64,000 nt of DNA. Source: Photobacterium sp. GJ3. Lineage in GTDB: Bacteria > Pseudomonadota > Gammaproteobacteria > Enterobacterales > Vibrionaceae. The notes beneath the pieces are model-generated. The model saw only the letters and a list, made by a program, of their open reading frames with translations. It did not search any database and had not been told where the DNA came from. The stretch is taken from contig NZ_CP073579.1 in assembly GCF_018199995.1 (NCBI RefSeq), forward strand, positions 868,001 to 932,000, given 5' to 3'. This document shows, in pieces, positions 20,332 through 29,869 of the stretch. How positions within the stretch are numbered: the first letter of the stretch is position 1; every line of letters starts with the position of its first letter. A program made the position numbers and the translations under genes.

Positions 20332-21386
20332 GGCTTTGTTGATCAAATCGGATAACAAACAGATCTATCCCAAATAAATCATAATTTATCTAACTTTATG
20401 TGTTTTGGGCATACCCAGCCCTGTTAATTTGTTCAACGCTCGGACGGCCGCATATGCTTCGCCGACTTGAGCGTTGTAATCTCGCAGGCTTAGCGCCGAG
20501 CCAAGTAATCGTTTATATCTCGACATCGCTGTTTCAGAGATTGAGCGACTATGGTAACCACTGGTCTTTTTCCAGTGTTCATTGCTACCGTGAATCCGCT
20601 GGTTTGCAACCGCAACATTTCTGGGATGACCGTGCTCCCAGTAGGCTGCTCCAGCTCTGGGCGGGATAAGGGGCTGTGCCTTTTTCCTTTGAATCGCTTG
20701 GTAGCACAGCCTGGTATCATACGCACCATCACCTGATATCGATTTGATCTGACGATAAGTCTGGTTGAGCAACGTTGGCATAACTTCGCCATCAGTGACG
20801 GTTAATAACGAGAGTTCTGCACAGATGACTTGATGGGTATCCGCATCAACTGCAAGATGGAGTTTTCGCCAGACACGGCGTTTCTCCTTGCCATGCTTTT
20901 TCATTTTCCATTCACCTTCACCGAAAACCTTCAGGCCAGTTGCGTCAATGGCAAGATGACGAATTTCACCTCGAGCAGGCATTTTGATGGGGATATCGAC
21001 CGTTTTCGCTCGTTTGCTGATACTGCTGTAGTTCGGGCATGTTAGCGGTACTTTCATCAGAGAAAACACTGAGTTCATGAACCCTTGAACAGCACGAAGT
21101 GACAGATTGAATAGTCGCTTCACCATGAGCGCAGTCATGATCGCTGTGTCTGAATACTGATAGCCGCGTCCACGGTTACCGTGATGTTCAGAGCATAACC
21201 AACTGCTTATTGCTTCTTCGTCGATCCAGAATGTCAGCGAGCCGCGGTTAATCAGTGCTTGGTTGTACTCTTTCCAGTTTTCTGTTCGGTAAGTGCTTTT
21301 GTCCATGGAAGTGATCAGTCAGTGAGCGTTATAAGATCAGATCACTAGCTGCAAGAAAAGTTCAAGCTGATTTAGTCAACAAAGCC
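20332..21386 (-). mobile_element. IS5-family, IS903-like insertion sequence (1055 bp)
   Basis: Inverted repeats GGCTTTGTTGATCAAATC (from 20332) and GGCTTTGTTGACTAAATC (inward from 21386) match the IS903 group, as does the length. The 9 bp flanks (gatgaccaa and agtttttcc) differ, so there is no target duplication. It ends the adjacent Rhs fragment. Confidence 0.9.
20386..21306 (-). CDS. IS5-family (IS903-like) transposase
   Basis: A 306-residue DDE transposase. Typical segments are TFWIDEEAISSW near the N-terminus, LAIDATGLKVFGEGEW (first Asp), SISGDGAYDTRLCY (second Asp) and the SETAMSRYKRLLG block with the catalytic Glu. Frame and length are complete, so it is probably functional. Confidence 0.93.
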   Translation of the reverse strand: MDKSTYRTENWKEYNQALINRGSLTFWIDEEAISSWLCSEHHGNRGRGYQYSDTAIMTALMVKRLFNLSLRAVQGFMNSVFSLMKVPLTCPNYSSISKRAKTVDIPIKMPARGEIRHLAIDATGLKVFGEGEWKMKKHGKEKRRVWRKLHLAVDADTHQVICAELSLLTVTDGEVMPTLLNQTYRQIKSISGDGAYDTRLCYQAIQRKKAQPLIPPRAGAAYWEHGHPRNVAVANQRIHGSNEHWKKTSGYHSRSISETAMSRYKRLLGSALSLRDYNAQVGEAYAAVRALNKLTGLGMPKTHKVR

Positions 21387-22832
21387 AGTTTTTCCCCAAA
21401 TTTCTGGATTTCTGCCAGCGTGTTTGGACAACGCATGGCCTACACGAGTACTTCCCTTATATGCCTCTTGGGCGGTAGATAACGCGATCTTAGTTTGGGC
21501 TCTTGTGAGTCCATACTTCGCAACCCGGCTCGCAGCCCCCAATCCCGTTACGCCGGGTATCGCTAATCCCGCGACATCTAAACTCAGCGCTGTTAAGTTA
21601 CTGCTTAAATTCCCACAATCACCAAGAACATTGTCGGTTAAAATTCGATATAAACCATAGCCAATAAACCCGAAGTCAGCGACAGTGTCAATGATTAACC
21701 CTGTCGAATCTGTATAGTTCAGCGGGTCTGCACCGGCATAGCTGTACAGGTTGTATCCCCCACCCAACCCAATCGGATCCCGCTGAATGTACCGCCCAGT
21801 ATTCGGATCGTAATCCCGGTAGAAATTGTAGTTCAGGCCGGACTCTGCATCCCGGTATTGCCCCGGAAAACCGATATTGAAGGTGACTGGCTGAGCTGTG
21901 CCGCCTGTTTTCCCAAACGGGCTTCTCGCCTGTTGCCAGATCAGGTTTTGTGCCTGAATCAGCCCGACCGGGGCGGACAGGTGATCACTCAGCACATCTG
22001 CAACTTGTCCGTCTGCATCAATCGTGACAGGGGCATAACCTGTGGCGCCGTAGGTATAATCTTTCTGACCCTGAGGGCCGTTTTCACGGAGTAAAGTGTT
22101 CCCCAGCCAGTCAAACTGCGTTTGTTCACCATTCACAGTTTTGCTGATCCGGCGTCCCAGAGGATCATAGGTATAGGCAGCAGTCACTTCGATACTGGAT
22201 TGCAGTGACGTTTCACCATTTCCGGCATCTGCGCGGGTCACCCGCTCGCGCTGGTAGCCAACCAAACGTTCTGCGTCGTTATAGGTGAAGGTTTCGATGG
22301 TGCTGCCGTCTTTACGGGTTTTCTTGCTCAGATTACCGCGCAGGTCATATTCGTAGCTGAACTGATTATCTTCCAGCAACTTGCCGTCCGGGCTGTAAAC
22401 ACCGCCGAAGTCTAACCGGTTGCCTAAATCATCGTATTGATACTGATATGCTCCGGTGACAGTGTTCGCCTGCACTAAACGCTGGCTGGCATCGTATGCA
22501 AAGGTCTGATTCACACCATCCTGAGTGATGCCTTCCAGCAGCCCCGACAGACTGTACGCATACTGCCAGTCTTTGCTGAAAGCGCCCTGATTGTATTGCC
22601 GTGAGGTTAATCGGTTTAATGCATCGTACTGATTGGTTAGCACCAGCCCGTGCGGTGTTTGCTGGCGGGTGAGCATCCCGTTGGCATTCCAGGTAAACGA
22701 ATAACTCCCCTGCGGCGTGGTCATGTTCTGGATCTGACCATTCGCATCATAAGCATAACTGACGGGGGTCCCTGCGTTATCCCATTGTGCAATTTCACCA
22801 AATGGGGTGTAGCTGTACTGATGGGTCAGCCC
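21387..22832 (-). pseudogene. Rhs 3' fragment with a second, truncated toxin tip
   Basis: The first ~1.1 kb is nearly identical to the tail of the complete Rhs gene, including RDYDPNTGRYIQRDPIGL. After that core end the sequence diverges into a different tip (GLIIDTVADFGFIGYG, TRVGHALSKHAGRNPEIWGK). The tip is cut at 21386, and the final GFVD and stop are supplied by the IS903-like inverted repeat. The 5' side is cut near 22832 by an IS3 end. It therefore has no signal peptide, most of the YD-repeat shell is missing, and the toxin and any cognate immunity gene are lost. It looks like a displaced or silent tip cassette. Confidence 0.8.
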
Positions 22833-22838
22833 TGCTGA

Positions 22839-22886
22839 AGCTGAAAATCGATCTAATTTACAGTCCGGGAATAGTTGACCACAACA
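22839..22886. mobile_element. IS3-family inverted-repeat end, solitary
   Basis: Reading inward from 22886, TGTTGTGGTCAACTATTCCC then GGACTG and GTAAATTAG matches the IS3 end at 18100 in all but 4 of about 34 positions. No orfA remains beside it; Rhs sequence begins within about 10 bp. It starts 12 bp after the DUF4279 gene. Confidence 0.75.
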
Positions 22887-22898
22887 ATCAGATCATCC

Positions 22899-23318
22899 TC
22901 AATCACCGCCATAAAAATCGTATTTAATACTAATTTTTGAATCGGAAAGCATATTAATCGTTTCAAGACCAAGCTCAAACATTACATTTTCATCAGAAAA
23001 TACTCCGATTAAAAAATTACAACTTCCTCCAGACTCAACAAGTTGAACAATATACTCCCTATCATAGCCCCTTAGCTGCATCTTCAGAAAATTATCTATC
23101 GAAACATCATCAAAATTCAACGGCGATTCATGCAAACAAAAGCTAACATTTGTTCGCTTGTACTTTCCATCTAATATTTTTCCACTTTTGGTTTTTTTGG
23201 GGCCTCCTACAGATTGAGAGAATCTAATCGGCAACTCAAAAACCCCTTCAATATCAGCCGCCGATATAGTCGGATGAGAAACATGAAAAGTAAGCCTAAA
23301 GGTAGCATTTCCACTCAT
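22899..23318 (-). CDS. DUF4279 protein, putative immunity protein for the Rhs toxin
   Basis: A 139-residue soluble protein with a DUF4279-like pattern: an N-terminal TFRLTFHVSHPTISAADIEG strand-helix start and a C-terminal IGVFSDENVMFELGLETINM segment ending in KYDFYGG. DUF4279 proteins are common next to polymorphic toxins. The start ATG overlaps the Rhs stop as ATGA and has GGGAGG upstream, so it is translationally coupled to the toxin. AT-rich composition fits a toxin-immunity tip cassette. Specific binding to this Rhs tip is inferred from position. Confidence 0.75.
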   Translation of the reverse strand: MSGNATFRLTFHVSHPTISAADIEGVFELPIRFSQSVGGPKKTKSGKILDGKYKRTNVSFCLHESPLNFDDVSIDNFLKMQLRGYDREYIVQLVESGGSCNFLIGVFSDENVMFELGLETINMLSDSKISIKYDFYGGD

Positions 23319-26300
23319 AACAAATCCTCCCAATGTCCTTGAGGTGACCATTCTCCCCCTTCATTAATACCAACCGTTCCATCCGGCGCTACACCCGTCC
23401 ATGATTTTCCTGTACCCATACCACCATGTGCCGCATCTTTGATGCCATGAAGGGTATCTTTATCCCAACCATATTTTTTCTTAGCTTTATCTATATCCTG
23501 AGTACCAGAAGGGCAACTCTTCGGCTTTTTCTCATTCTGGCTAGAATCTTCGTTATTGTATATCAGCCAATCTATTAATGCAGCGCCACCCAGTGCAACA
23601 CCATACCCAACCCATTTGGGCCAAGCTGCATCTGTTGGATCTGGTATCGCTGTATCTGTGCCGATCCACCCACCAACTACAGCAGTAGCTGATCTACCAT
23701 AAGGATCAATATAGTTGGTGGGGTTTCCACCAACATAGGCATAAATATTCAACCCTCCCCGCAACCCAATCGGATCCCGCTGAATGTACCGCCCAGTATT
23801 CGGATCGTAATCCCGGTAGAAATTGTAGTTCAGGCCGGACTCCGCATCCCGGTATTGCCCTGGAAAACCAATGTTGAAGGTGAGTGGCTGAGCAGTGCCA
23901 CCTGTTTTCCCAAACGGGCTCCTCGCCTGTTGCCAGATCAGGTTTTGTGCCTGAATCAGCCCGACCGGGGCGGACAGGTGATCACTCAGCACATCTGCAA
24001 CTTGTCCGTCTGCATCAATCGTGACCGGGGCGTAGCCTGTGGCGCCGTAGGTATAATCTTTCTGACCCTGAGGGCCGTTTTCACGGAGTAAAGTGTTCCC
24101 CAGCCAGTCAAACTGCGTTTGTTCACCATTCACAGTTTTGCTGATCCGGCGTCCCAGAGGATCATAGGTATAGGCAGCGGTCACTTCGATGCTGGATTGC
24201 AGTATCGTTTCACCATTTCCGACATCTGCGCGGGTCACCCGCTCGCGCTGGTAGCCAACCAAACGTTCTGCGTCGTTATAGGTGAAGGTTTCGATGGTGC
24301 TGCCGTCTTTACGGGTTTTCTTGCTCAGATTACCGCGCAGGTCATATTCGTAGCTGAACTGATTATCTTCCAGCAACTTGCCGTCCGGGCTGTAAACACC
24401 GCCGAAGTCTAACCGGTTGCCTAAATCATCGTATTGATACTGATATGCTCCGGTGACGGTGTTCGCCTGCACTAAACGCTGGCTGGCATCGTATTCAAAG
24501 GTCTGATTCACACCATCCTGAGTGATGCCTTCCAGCAGCCCCGACAGACTGTACGCATACTGCCAGTCTTTACTGAACGCGCTCTGGTTGTACCGCCGTG
24601 AGGTTAAACGGTTTAATGCATCGTACTGATTGGTTAGCACCAGCCCGTGCGGTGTTTGCTGGCGGGTGAGCATCCCGTTGGCATTCCAGGTAAACGAATA
24701 ACTCCCCTGCGGCGTGGTCATGTTCTGGATCTGACCATTCGCATCATAGGCGTAACTGACGGGTATTCCTGCGTTATCCCATTGTGCAATTTCACCAAAT
24801 GGGGTGTAGCTGTACTGATGGGTCAACCCCTGACTGGTTTCCGACGTCAGCCTGGCCCATTGGTCATAGGCGCGAGTCAGCGTATCGTTGGCATTGCTGA
24901 TTTGGGTCAGTTGACCACGCGCGTTGTAAGCGTACTCAACCACTTCCGAGCCAACCGATAGCCTAACCAGCCGCTTGCCATCATCATATTCATAACGGGT
25001 CACGATCCCCATCGGATCGGTACTGCTGGCCAGCAGGTTATCCGTTCGGTAGGTATAGGTTTCTTTGCTGCCGTCATAGCGGGTCAGTACACTCAACCGG
25101 CCATCGCTGTCGTAACTGTAGGTTTCCGAAGCGCCGTTGGGTGCAATCACAGCGTTCAGCTTTCCGGCCTCGTCGTAGGTATAGCGGGTTTCATGGCCCG
25201 CCGGATCCCGCTCGCTGAGTTGACGACCTAATGCATCGTACTGATAATGCCAGCTTTGCCCGGCAGCATCCGTGACTTGCGTTAAGTAGCCATTGCCGTC
25301 ATAACTCAGGGTTTGGGTTTGCCCCAGTGCATTCACGGCAGCAACTAGCTGCCCCTGATTGTTGTATGTGAAGGAAGTGACATTGCCTTCCGGGTCTGTG
25401 CTGCTGGCAAGCAGGCCATTTGCCAGATAACTGCGATGTGTCGTCTCCCCCTTCGGCGTCGTGACGGAGGTCAGGTTGTGACTGGCATCATAAGTCAGCG
25501 AGATGGTTCGGGATGCGTCACTGCCTGAGGTTTCAAGACTGCCATTGGCAGGCAGATAAACCATGGCATTCGGATACCGGCTTTCTCCCGGATACTGGTA
25601 CTGCGTGATGAGATAACCGTGGTGCTGCTGCGTCACCCGATCGGCATCATCTCGAGTTACGGTCTGGCTGTAGCCCATGGGATCGGTTACAGAAGTTGCA
25701 TAGCCTTTTTCATCCCGCGTATACACGGTTTTGTAACCCAGTGGATCAATATCTTCGATGCGCTGACCACCCGTACTGAGTTTAAAACGCCAGTTCGCAC
25801 CCATGCTGTCCGTTTTCGTGACCCAATCGGCGCTGTAGTCGTAACTGAAGGTATTGCTGCCCTCGGTATAAGATTTCACGCGGGCGCCGTTGTAAGTGAC
25901 CGAGGTGACAACAATGCCGGCTTCATCGCGGATCTCTTTCAGTTGGCTGTAAACAAAAGCATCACCACTGGGCTGATACCGGCCATACTGATAGGTCTGG
26001 CTCTGGCCCATTGGATCAGTCACAGAAACCAGTTCACCATCCGCATTGTAATCATACAGCCACTGGCGTCCGGCCTGATCGGTCACGGCCTGCACACGGC
26101 CGCTCGCGTTATAAGCCAGTGTGAGCGACTGAGAAAAACCATTACTCAGTTCAATCAGGCGCTGATTCTCATCATATTCATACGTCACCTGATTGTTGTT
26201 GCGGTCGGTTTTTCTCAGCACCAATCCCGATGAAGAAAAAGTAATCGAGTGGCCCTGTTCAAAGGCAAGGGTTGGCGTTTCTCCCGCGATTAAGGTTGCT

Positions 26301-26776
26301 TTTACACGATCAGGCGAGAGATATCCGCCCTGCCCGTCCGGCAGGAAAGTCATCCGGCGGCCATTGCCAACGCGATAGATAAATTTCGTGAAGGTTTCAA
26401 CACCGCCATCAGCGGTTTCCTGTGTATCCGTGACTTTCAACAGAGAAATTTCGCAATTGAACGTCCAGCCTTTTCCGAAGGGACCATCTTTCGGATCATT
26501 CGAATTAAAGACGCGTCGAATCGACAAAGGCGTCGCATGACCAACGACCAGATCCACGTCATGCCAGACAAAATGCCCGGTCTTCAGATAAACGGGAGAC
26601 CCTTGCTCGCAGTTGCTGTCTTCACTTTCCGATTCTCCGGGCCCCGGTTCATTTTTCGGATTATTGTTCAGCGTCGTATCGTGTCCCTGATCCCACGGGT
26701 AGTGATACGCCAGTAAAGGAGAACTGAATAACAGCGCACTGAAAAATGCCGTCGCCGCTGTGAGTCTGATCTTCAT
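23315..26776 (-). CDS. Sec-exported Rhs/YD-repeat polymorphic toxin
   Basis: An 1153-residue Rhs protein. A Sec signal peptide (residues 1-23, ending LLFSSPLLA) replaces the PAAR or VgrG-linked N-termini of type VI Rhs effectors. A DUF6531-like segment follows (SPVYLKTGHFVWHDVDLVVG), then many YD repeats (GNVTSFTYNNQGQLVAAVN type) and the core end RDPIGLRGGLNIYAYVGGNP. The last ~130 residues are a distinct tip with a short hydrophobic helix and KKKYGWDKDTLHGIKDAAHG, GTGKSWTGVAPDGTVGINEG. I recognise this as an Rhs-type C-terminal toxin but cannot name its activity. It is coupled to an immunity gene downstream and a small exported protein upstream, both through ATGA overlaps. Confidence 0.9.
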   Translation of the reverse strand: MKIRLTAATAFFSALLFSSPLLAYHYPWDQGHDTTLNNNPKNEPGPGESESEDSNCEQGSPVYLKTGHFVWHDVDLVVGHATPLSIRRVFNSNDPKDGPFGKGWTFNCEISLLKVTDTQETADGGVETFTKFIYRVGNGRRMTFLPDGQGGYLSPDRVKATLIAGETPTLAFEQGHSITFSSSGLVLRKTDRNNNQVTYEYDENQRLIELSNGFSQSLTLAYNASGRVQAVTDQAGRQWLYDYNADGELVSVTDPMGQSQTYQYGRYQPSGDAFVYSQLKEIRDEAGIVVTSVTYNGARVKSYTEGSNTFSYDYSADWVTKTDSMGANWRFKLSTGGQRIEDIDPLGYKTVYTRDEKGYATSVTDPMGYSQTVTRDDADRVTQQHHGYLITQYQYPGESRYPNAMVYLPANGSLETSGSDASRTISLTYDASHNLTSVTTPKGETTHRSYLANGLLASSTDPEGNVTSFTYNNQGQLVAAVNALGQTQTLSYDGNGYLTQVTDAAGQSWHYQYDALGRQLSERDPAGHETRYTYDEAGKLNAVIAPNGASETYSYDSDGRLSVLTRYDGSKETYTYRTDNLLASSTDPMGIVTRYEYDDGKRLVRLSVGSEVVEYAYNARGQLTQISNANDTLTRAYDQWARLTSETSQGLTHQYSYTPFGEIAQWDNAGIPVSYAYDANGQIQNMTTPQGSYSFTWNANGMLTRQQTPHGLVLTNQYDALNRLTSRRYNQSAFSKDWQYAYSLSGLLEGITQDGVNQTFEYDASQRLVQANTVTGAYQYQYDDLGNRLDFGGVYSPDGKLLEDNQFSYEYDLRGNLSKKTRKDGSTIETFTYNDAERLVGYQRERVTRADVGNGETILQSSIEVTAAYTYDPLGRRISKTVNGEQTQFDWLGNTLLRENGPQGQKDYTYGATGYAPVTIDADGQVADVLSDHLSAPVGLIQAQNLIWQQARSPFGKTGGTAQPLTFNIGFPGQYRDAESGLNYNFYRDYDPNTGRYIQRDPIGLRGGLNIYAYVGGNPTNYIDPYGRSATAVVGGWIGTDTAIPDPTDAAWPKWVGYGVALGGAALIDWLIYNNEDSSQNEKKPKSCPSGTQDIDKAKKKYGWDKDTLHGIKDAAHGGMGTGKSWTGVAPDGTVGINEGGEWSPQGHWEDLL

Positions 26777-27189
26777 GATGCATGCTCCTCTGCGGAAACC
26801 GTTTCAGGCTGGATGGCACGAATCGATTGCGTGTACTGATTGAATTTTGCCTGTATGTGCTCCAGCCTGGCCTTTGATTCAGGATGAGACAGCAGGTACA
26901 CAGCAATATCCCCTTCATGCACAACACCAAAACGCGCATGTTCCGCAGGTGAACAATCATAACGTGCGAAGACAGCATTCACTTTCTGAGCCGTTTCCCA
27001 GTCGGCTTCATACATCAAATCCATATTGGCCTGTTGTTGTAGCAACATCAGCCGCTGTGCCATCCCATCCACAGTGTGCTGACGTGATTCAATCTCAACA
27101 GAAACATACTGCGCAATAATCAGATTGCATGCGGCCATGACGGGTGCTGTCATCCATACAAGGAATATGACCATTAAATTTTTCATCAT
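26773..27189 (-). CDS. Small exported protein coupled to Rhs
   Basis: A 139-residue protein with an N-terminal signal (MMKNLMVIFLVWMTAPVMAAC). The Cys after MAA could be a lipidation site, though the lipobox is poor. The rest is helical (VEIESRQHTVDGMAQRLML, LEHIQAKFNQYTQSIRA). Its stop overlaps the Rhs start in ATGA, so the two are made together. It could be a periplasmic chaperone or escort for Rhs, an inference from coupling alone. I chose the start next to AGGTG; the frame is open 47 codons further upstream. Confidence 0.7.
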   Translation of the reverse strand: MMKNLMVIFLVWMTAPVMAACNLIIAQYVSVEIESRQHTVDGMAQRLMLLQQQANMDLMYEADWETAQKVNAVFARYDCSPAEHARFGVVHEGDIAVYLLSHPESKARLEHIQAKFNQYTQSIRAIQPETVSAEEHAS

Positions 27190-27223
27190 CTGCTTCACCT
27201 GTCCTCGATCAGACGAACAATCA

Positions 27224-29640
27224 TTAGTAATAAACCCGCTGCACGGTGTAGAGATACGGACTGACATAACCTTGCGGGTCAATGGCACGGATGCCGAGGC
27301 GATATTTTCCTGGGGCAACACCATTGCCATCGTCGGCTTTCACGTCCCAGATGAGCTGCTGACTCCCTGCAGCCACATTGCTGAATCGTTGCAGCCGAAC
27401 CAATGCGCCGGTATCAATATCGCTGACACAAAGTTCAATATCCGCGGGTTTATTCAGAGAAAATGATAAATGACTGTTGCCGTCGCTGGTCTCTGTATGG
27501 GTGTTTGGTACAACAATCGCAGGCTTCGCCTGGAAGCTGTTCAGCACGGGGCCGGAAGACACAAAGATCACGTTATCCCCATCGAATATCCCCAGATCCC
27601 AAACAGGAACTTGTTCGAAGCGGTCGTTACAACCGGTTTGCCATCATCCCCCAAGCCACTCCACACGATGCGGTGCTTGCCTTTACCCAACGGTTCGCGG
27701 TTTTTAAAAGTCACCAAACGCGTATTGGTATTAAATAACCCCATGAATGCCGTCACTTCAGAAGGCTTGTTCAACGTGAATTCAATCACCAAAGGTTTGT
27801 TGTTATAGGGCTCAAACGTACGGGGAATCCGGCTGCGACTGGGGTTATAAGCCGCACCACTGGTTGAAGGACGTAAATCAAAGCGCACGATCCTTCCGTC
27901 TTTGCGATAGTTCAGCACGGCATAGTAATCGCCCTGTGGCAGGGGTTGCCCCTGTGCATCGAATCCATTCCAGATATCTTCATACGTGCCAGCCTGCCGC
28001 TCCTGCCAGGGCACGAGCGTACGGACAACCTGCCCCAGACGGTCTTCAATCTGTATGGTCAGCGAGAGATTGGCACTGATGACGGTTTTCACCCGTGCGG
28101 TCTGGCCGCCAGCCGGGTCGATACTGTTCCCGAGAATGCTCAGACTCAGGCTCTCCTGCACCGTGACCTGCTGAACGTCTTTGGCACTGCTGCCGTCACT
28201 GAACTGCACTGTCAGTGTGGGGAAAAAGGTGCCGGCACTTTTGTAAACCCACTGAACCGGGTCCAACACAGACGCGATCTCGTCAGTCTGCCCATCACCA
28301 TCGAAGTCCCAAAGGATCGACTGAACAGACACGGTATCTTTGTGTGTGGCACTTGGCGTCAGAGACACAGTCAGCGGCGCATTTCCGGATACGGTATCCA
28401 GAGCGAGCTGAACCGTGGGTGAGTCAGGGTTCACCGCTCGAATTTCAATATTGGGCAGTGCAACGCGTGTTTGTTTACCCAGCGTATCTGTCACCGTGAC
28501 TGCAGCCTGATACTGACCGACTTGATTAAAGGTAAAGTCCTCGGTGCCTGCTGTGTCACGAGTTACATCCACCAGCCCGTCACCGTCAAAGTCCCACGCG
28601 ACACTCGCTATGCCCTCGTTGTCGGTTACGTTTGCTGTAAATTGCACCGTCAGTGGCACCGGACCATTGGTTTGACTGACGCTTGCTGTAACAGCTGGTG
28701 CTGCATTTTCTACTTCGACAGCAAGATACCCGGTATCTGTCCGGCCAATGGAGTCCGTAATTTCCAGCGCTGCAAGATAGGTACCCGGCATATCGAAGGT
28801 ATAACTCTGACTTCTGCCCACCGTATCCTGCCTGTCATAGATACCATCGCCATTGAAGTCCCAGCGATAATGATTGATCGCTTTATCTGTCGTGATATTC
28901 GGACTGAACAGGACTTTCAGAGGCGCTTCACCACGCCCCGGCATAGCAATCATGTCCGATTGAATCGGCACTGAAATATCAGCCAATAAGGAGAACTGCG
29001 CTTCAGATCGATTGCCCCAGGTATCTTCCGTTTTCACAATCAGTGTCAATTCACCATCCACCCAGGGAGAAACCGGTTGAATGATTAGATTGCCTTCCAG
29101 CCATGCCAGCGTGAAGTCAGTGACGGTCGTCGACGCAACGGTATAATCCGCTAAATCCGAAGAAAGATGCTTATCCGTGACCCTCACGACAACCGGCTGA
29201 TATTCATCCGTCAGCGGTTCACCAGCTTCGGGGCTGATCAGCGCGATCTCTGGCCCGGTCAAGTCTGCCTCACCCAGATAGACCCATGGCCCCCAGGGCG
29301 ATAAACTTCCCGGTTCCAGCCAAATCGTCCACCAGGCTGCGAGATAAATCTTCCCTTGGAAAAATACGGCATCCCCAGGGCGATACACTTCATGGCGAGA
29401 CCAGGCAGGCGGCAGACCATTGATAGAAACCGGCGTCCAAACATGCGGAGACACGTCCGGTTGTTCCCCCCGGTTCCAGAACTTCGCCAGATATAAATGC
29501 TCGTCATAGACCACCAGATCCTTTCCGCGGTAAATCTGGGTTTCCTGCCATGGGGGGGCATCAAATAATTCAACGGCTACCGCCTGACAACTCGTAAAAA
29601 ATACAATTGCCAAAGCGACATAATGAAATACTTTCATCAT
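27224..29640 (-). pseudogene. Secreted PKD/FlgD-Ig multidomain protein, one-base frameshift near its 3' end
   Basis: Signal peptide (MMKVFHYVALAIVFFTSCQAVAV region), then two CBM5/12-like modules (IYRGKDLVVYDEHLYLAKFW, VYRPGDAVFFQGKIYLAAWW). Three PKD domains follow (INHYRWDFNGDGIYDRQDT, IASVAWDFDGDGLVDVTRDT, VQSILWDFDGDGQTDE), then FlgD-Ig-like modules (WNGFDAQGQPLPQGDYY). The main frame stops at 27568. One more base in the CCCC run at 27577-27580 would join it to the next frame, which continues VIFVSSGPVLNSF and another FlgD-like module (LIWDVKADDGNGVAPGKYRL) to 27224. Restored, it would be about 805 residues. It may bind chitin-like or cell-surface glycans. Confidence 0.75.
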
Positions 29641-29869
29641 GCTTCCTTTCATGAATTGAGCCTGAAACGTTGGATAGAGAAAAGCCTAGACAACCTGCGA
29701 AGCGAATTGACGCCTTTTTTAAGTGGATCATCAAAAAGGTGACGAAGTAATAATTCGCTATGAAAATGACAATGCCATCAGTTTCTTTCAGAGGCTTGTT
29801 TGATTTGTGCGCAGTATGACGGTCAGTGAAATATCAGGAAACGTACCGACAAGTTACCCTGTTCAACAA
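29641..29869 (-). other. Intergenic gap with possible promoter for the PKD-Rhs genes
   Basis: This 229 bp gap is the only sizeable break in the minus-strand series from 32.9 to 22.9 kb. It is AT-rich and holds no ORF. The PKD-Rhs-immunity part could be transcribed separately from here. Confidence 0.4.

Noticed and set aside
21740..24836. Possible assembly duplication of the Rhs core
   Set aside because: The two copies carry different tips, different flanks and scattered substitutions, so a real duplication is more likely.
25619..26233. 204-residue plus-strand ORF opposite the Rhs gene
   Set aside because: An antisense shadow produced by the YD-repeat coding sequence.
27224..27571. Separate small gene starting with GTG at 27571
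   Set aside because: It reads as the direct continuation of the upstream PKD/FlgD-Ig protein after a one-base shift in CCCC, so it is treated as part of a frameshifted gene.
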